Part shown: one piece after another, positions 61,086-64,000 of the stretch
How positions within the stretch are numbered: position 1 is the first letter of the stretch
How the letters are laid out: every line of letters begins with the position of its first letter
Assembly: GCA_905479105.1 (NCBI GenBank)
Contig: CAJQLE010000003.1
Span: 583,231-647,230 of the forward strand
DNA: 64,000 nucleotides
DNA from: an uncultured Flavobacteriales bacterium
GTDB lineage: Bacteria; Bacteroidota; Bacteroidia; Flavobacteriales_G; Salibacteraceae
Reading direction: 5' to 3'
Program-made: the position numbers and the translations under genes
The notes under the pieces: model-generated
The model's input: only the letters and a program-made list of their open reading frames with translations
Database searches by the model: none
What the model was told of the DNA's origin: nothing

Positions 61086-61670
61086 TTAAGCGTGTTTTTC
61101 AACGGCATCAGATAGTCTACCGAATATCTCATCGATAGTTCCAACACCATGAATCTCTTCAAGTTTGTTTTGCGAGCGATAAAACTCTTTTAACGGGGAA
61201 GTTTCTCTCATGTATACTGCCAATCTATTCTTGATTACAGTTTCATCAGCATCATCAGATCTCCCACTCGTTTTTCCTCGATTTAGCAGCCGAGCTATCA
61301 ATTCTTCTTCAGGTACTTGCAACGACAGGCATGCAGAAATTGAAGTGTTAAGTGACTTTAAAAGCGTGTCTAACGCATCTGCCTGCGGAGTGGTCCTTGG
61401 AAACCCATCAAAAATGAATCCTTGAGCTTTTGGATTTTCTTCCACTTTGTCTCTGAGCATATCAATAGTAACTGAATCAGGAACTAATTCCCCTTTGTCC
61501 ATGAATGATTTTGCTTTCAATCCGAGGCTAGTTTCGCCTTTAATATTGGCTCTGAAAAGGTCGCCTGTTGAAATGTGAACAAGACCAAACTTTTCTAAAA
61601 TTTTCTCGCTTTGTGTTCCTTTTCCAGCTCCTGGAGGTCCAAATATTACGATGTTGATCATATCAGTCAT
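61086..61670 (-). CDS. adk: Adenylate kinase
   Basis: A 194-residue kinase that balances AMP, ADP and ATP. P-loop GPPGAGKGTQ is at residues 9-18. AMP-binding HISTGDLFRANI and FDGFPRTTPQADAL follow. The LID is short (LLNRGKTSGRSDDADETVIKNRL) with no zinc-finger cysteines, which explains the length below 210. It overlaps the hpt stop by eight bases, and both are probably cotranscribed from the box upstream of hpt. Confidence 0.96.
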   Translation of the reverse strand: MTDMINIVIFGPPGAGKGTQSEKILEKFGLVHISTGDLFRANIKGETSLGLKAKSFMDKGELVPDSVTIDMLRDKVEENPKAQGFIFDGFPRTTPQADALDTLLKSLNTSISACLSLQVPEEELIARLLNRGKTSGRSDDADETVIKNRLAVYMRETSPLKEFYRSQNKLEEIHGVGTIDEIFGRLSDAVEKHA

Positions 61671-62193
61671 TTAAAATATAAACCTCAGGAAGATTGCGGC
61701 CATAACCATCATAGTCTAAGCCGTAGCCGAGTAAGAATTTATTTTCAGTCTCAAAACAAACATAATCAATAGGCAGAGACTGCTGGTATGCTTGTTTCTT
61801 AAAGAGAAGAGTGCAAACTTTTATTGATTTTGGATTGTGTTTACCCAAATATTCATAGAGGGCTTTCAATGTGTTACCGGTATCAATAATATCTTCAACT
61901 ATGATGATGTCTCGGTTATTGTAATTCAGCTGACCAGCCTCGTGAAATTTGACTTTCCCCGTTGATTCCATTCCTTCGTAAGAAGCGGCTTTGATAAAAC
62001 CTATTTCTGAAGGGGATGTAAACGCCTTCATCAAGTCGCTGCAAAACATAAAAGCACCATTCAAGACACAAAGAAAGAGAGGATCACTGTTTGCGTAAGT
62101 TTTACTTAAATCACCTGCAACACGCTCAATAGCAGCAGAAATTTCATCTTTAGGAATGTAGACTCGAAATGCTTTGTCTCTAACTTGAATCAC
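61663..62193 (-). CDS. hpt: Hypoxanthine phosphoribosyltransferase
   Basis: A 176-residue purine-salvage enzyme making IMP (and probably GMP) from the base and PRPP. The PRPP-binding motif is IIIVEDIIDTGNTLKAL near residue 100. LCVLNGAFMFCSDLMKA provides the diphosphate loop and YVCFETENKFLLGYGLDYDGYGRNLPEV the C-terminal base site (seen in part). It starts at a GTG. A TACATTTG box lies 24 bases upstream. adk follows with an overlap. Confidence 0.95.
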   Translation of the reverse strand: MIQVRDKAFRVYIPKDEISAAIERVAGDLSKTYANSDPLFLCVLNGAFMFCSDLMKAFTSPSEIGFIKAASYEGMESTGKVKFHEAGQLNYNNRDIIIVEDIIDTGNTLKALYEYLGKHNPKSIKVCTLLFKKQAYQQSLPIDYVCFETENKFLLGYGLDYDGYGRNLPEVYILND

Positions 62194-62216
62194 CTTGGGC
62201 CTTGTTTTGAGGGGTG

Positions 62217-62224
62217 CAAATGTA
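62217..62224 (-). promoter_or_regulatory. -7 promoter box of hpt-adk
   Basis: TACATTTG on the minus strand matches TAnnTTTG, 24 bases before the hpt GTG. Confidence 0.6.
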
Positions 62225-62290
62225 AGTTTTGAAAACCCACTATTTATAGGGAATTGTGCAATATATTGCTCGAATCCTGATTTGTGCTTT

Positions 62291-62298
62291 TAACTTTG
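62291..62298 (+). promoter_or_regulatory. -7 promoter box of purK-purE
   Basis: TAACTTTG matches TAnnTTTG, 20 bases before the purK ATG. It faces the hpt box across about 65 bases. Confidence 0.6.
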
Positions 62299-62317
62299 TC
62301 CTTCAATTAAAGATAGA

Positions 62318-63436
62318 ATGAAAATAGGAATCGTTGGTGGAGGTCAGCTCGGACGCATGTTTATTCAGAATGCGCTTAATTATGGACATGAGATTTATAC
62401 CTTAGATCCTGACCCAGAGGCTCCATGCAGTGAGATTTCTCACGAATTTGTTTGTGCTGATCGTAATGATGCTGAGGCAGTTTATACGCTCGGGAAAAAG
62501 TGTGATGTAGTTACGATTGAGATTGAGAATGTTTCGATTGAAGCGTTGAAAAAGTTGGAAGCTGGAGGAGTAAAAGTGTTTCCTCAACCGCGCATTCTTG
62601 AAATGGTAAAGGATAAAGGCATCCAAAAACAGTTTTATCAAGATCATGGTTTTCCAACAGCTCCGTTTGCCCTCGTTGAGTCTAAAGAAGAAATAAATAA
62701 TCACCTTGACCTTCTTCCAGTTATGCAGAAAATGCGTGTTGGTGGCTATGATGGAAAAGGGGTTACTCCGATAAAAGATGCTTCAGATATTGAAAATGGC
62801 TTTGATGCCCCATCTGTTTTAGAGCAATGGGTTGACTATGAAATGGAGTTGGCGGTTTTGGTGGCGCGAAATGAAAACGGAGATGTAAAGTCGTTCCCAG
62901 TAGTGGAGCAGGTGTTTGATCCGGAAGTTAACTTGGTGGATTACTTGGTAAGTCCGGCTCGAATTTCTGAAAGTGTTGAAATAGAAGCCAGAGCGCTAGC
63001 TGAACGATTGATAAAAGAAATTGATATGGTCGGATTGCTTGCGGTTGAGCTGTTCCTCACGAAAGACGGGAAAGTTTTAATCAATGAGATTGCGCCACGA
63101 CCTCATAATAGTGGACACCACACCATTGAGGCTTGTTTCACTTCGCAATACGACATTCACATGCGTTCGATTCTGAATTGGCCGCTGGGAGACACAGTAT
63201 TGAGATCACCAGCAGCGATGATCAATTTGGTTGGTGAGAAAGGTTATTCTGGCGCGGTTGTTTATGAAGGTATGGACAGCGCGATTGGAATGTCAGGAGT
63301 TTATCCTCATGTATATGGAAAGGCACTTACTAAACCGTTCAGAAAAATGGGGCATGTGACCATTTTAGGAAGTTCTTCAGATCAAGCGTTGGAAAAAGCC
63401 AAAGAGATTAAGGAAATGATCCGTGTAATCGCGTAA
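62318..63436 (+). CDS. purK: 5-(carboxyamino)imidazole ribonucleotide synthase
   Basis: A 372-residue ATP-grasp enzyme of purine synthesis that carboxylates AIR using ATP and bicarbonate. It opens with KIGIVGGGQLGRMF. The ATP-grasp core shows PVMQKMRVGGYDGKGV, LEQWVDYEMELAVLVARN and the metal-binding LINEIAPRPHNSGHHTIEAC (given in part). Length is normal. purE follows nine bases downstream, the standard order purK-purE, so the unstable N5-CAIR is passed directly to the mutase. Confidence 0.96.
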   Translation: MKIGIVGGGQLGRMFIQNALNYGHEIYTLDPDPEAPCSEISHEFVCADRNDAEAVYTLGKKCDVVTIEIENVSIEALKKLEAGGVKVFPQPRILEMVKDKGIQKQFYQDHGFPTAPFALVESKEEINNHLDLLPVMQKMRVGGYDGKGVTPIKDASDIENGFDAPSVLEQWVDYEMELAVLVARNENGDVKSFPVVEQVFDPEVNLVDYLVSPARISESVEIEARALAERLIKEIDMVGLLAVELFLTKDGKVLINEIAPRPHNSGHHTIEACFTSQYDIHMRSILNWPLGDTVLRSPAAMINLVGEKGYSGAVVYEGMDSAIGMSGVYPHVYGKALTKPFRKMGHVTILGSSSDQALEKAKEIKEMIRVIA

Positions 63437-63445
63437 ATTAGCCGC

Positions 63446-63943
63446 ATGGCAAAGATCCCTCAAGTTGGAATTATTATGGGAAGCAAAAGCGACTTCCCCG
63501 TGATGAAAGATGCAGTAGACATCTTAAAAGAATTTGGAATAGAAGTAGAAGTAGATATTGTTTCTGCACACAGAACTCCTGAGAAAATGATGGAATACGG
63601 AAAGTCTGCACACAAGCGCGGATTGAAAGTAATCATTGCAGGAGCAGGGGGAGCAGCGCACTTACCAGGAATGGTAGCTTCTATGACTCCTTTACCTGTG
63701 ATTGGCGTTCCAGTGAAATCATCCAATTCCATTGATGGCTGGGATTCAATTTTATCGATTCTTCAAATGCCGAATGGTGTTCCTGTGGCCACTGTTGCCT
63801 TGAATGCTGCAAAAAATGCTGGAATTCTAGCCGCTCAAATCATTGGTTCTGCCGATGCATCGATGCAGCAAAAAATGATTGCTTACAAAGAATCATTGAA
63901 AGAGAAAGTCGCTGAAATGTCTCGTGAAATTGGCAATTCATAA
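63446..63943 (+). CDS. purE: N5-carboxyaminoimidazole ribonucleotide mutase
   Basis: A 165-residue class I PurE that converts N5-CAIR to CAIR. Motifs are [16 protein letters not shown], the [13 protein letters not shown] loop with the catalytic histidine, [17 protein letters not shown] and [23 protein letters not shown] (in part). Length is typical. It is the last gene of the window, with only about 57 bases after it, which show no clear feature. Confidence 0.97.
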   Translation: MAKIPQVGIIMGSKSDFPVMKDAVDILKEFGIEVEVDIVSAHRTPEKMMEYGKSAHKRGLKVIIAGAGGAAHLPGMVASMTPLPVIGVPVKSSNSIDGWDSILSILQMPNGVPVATVALNAAKNAGILAAQIIGSADASMQQKMIAYKESLKEKVAEMSREIGNS

Positions 63944-64000
63944 AGCAACTAATCTCAGGAAATTAGCGTCTTAAAAACATGTTTTTGAAACACCTCAAGA

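Overview
The window reads as a chromosome segment of a Bacteroidota bacterium, most likely in the Flavobacteriia. The evidence is a type IX secretion (T9SS) signature (PorT, two giant proteins with a type-B gliding-associated C-terminal domain), a short 289-residue housekeeping sigma factor, TamL, double rhomboids, and repeated promoter boxes of the form TAnnTTTG, the known -7 element of this phylum. Codons are A/T-leaning, Shine-Dalgarno sequences are rare, and TTG/GTG starts are common. The family-level guess (Cryomorphaceae/Schleiferiaceae-like) is only an inference.

Layout. 1-1.5 kb: tail of an unidentified gene and a DUF4301 protein. 1.6-8.9 kb: a two-cassette operon, each cassette a giant secreted PKD-repeat protein followed by a small secreted protein. 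8.9-13.4 kb: sugar-phosphate mutase, coiled-coil lipoprotein, DUF983 protein, intergenic repeats and a four-helix-bundle protein. 13.6-14.0 kb: tmRNA (minus strand) with tag GETSYALAA. 14.2-20.8 kb: a disturbed region. A capsule-export lipoprotein lacks its C-terminus and abuts an OmpA protein that lacks its N-terminus. After an OMP gene, a saccharopine-dehydrogenase-like gene and rpe comes a histidine-kinase pseudogene, which abuts another N-terminally cut OmpA protein.

20.8-37.8 kb: a core run with rpoD, pnp, rpsO, accD, tamL, trmH-like, porT, menG/ubiE, trkH-like, rfaE1, an aminotransferase, meaB, three uncharacterised genes and a TauE/SafE exporter preceded by an attenuator-like leader. 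37.9-47.2 kb: nitroreductase, glycosyltransferase, EEP-family enzyme, two rhomboids, mutL, tgt, an LptF/G permease and a Kazal-type lipoprotein. 47.2-51.2 kb: a surface polysaccharide block (flippase, chain-length regulator, O-antigen ligase). 51.2-57.4 kb: SpoIIE phosphatase, lpxD, efp, a PorV-like barrel paired with a helix-hairpin-helix protein, and a small membrane protein. 57.4-63.9 kb: aroA, aroB, a small membrane-anchored protein, obg, adk, hpt, purK, purE.

Much of the content serves the envelope and cell surface: T9SS cargo and machinery, TamL, LpxD, RfaE1, LptF/G and polysaccharide assembly. The rest is central housekeeping (RNA decay, translation, repair, shikimate and purine synthesis). 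No CRISPR array, prophage, transposase or canonical tRNA was seen. The best leads for novelty are the duplicated giant/small secreted cassettes, the leader of the TauE/SafE operon, and the two abrupt gene-gene junctions.
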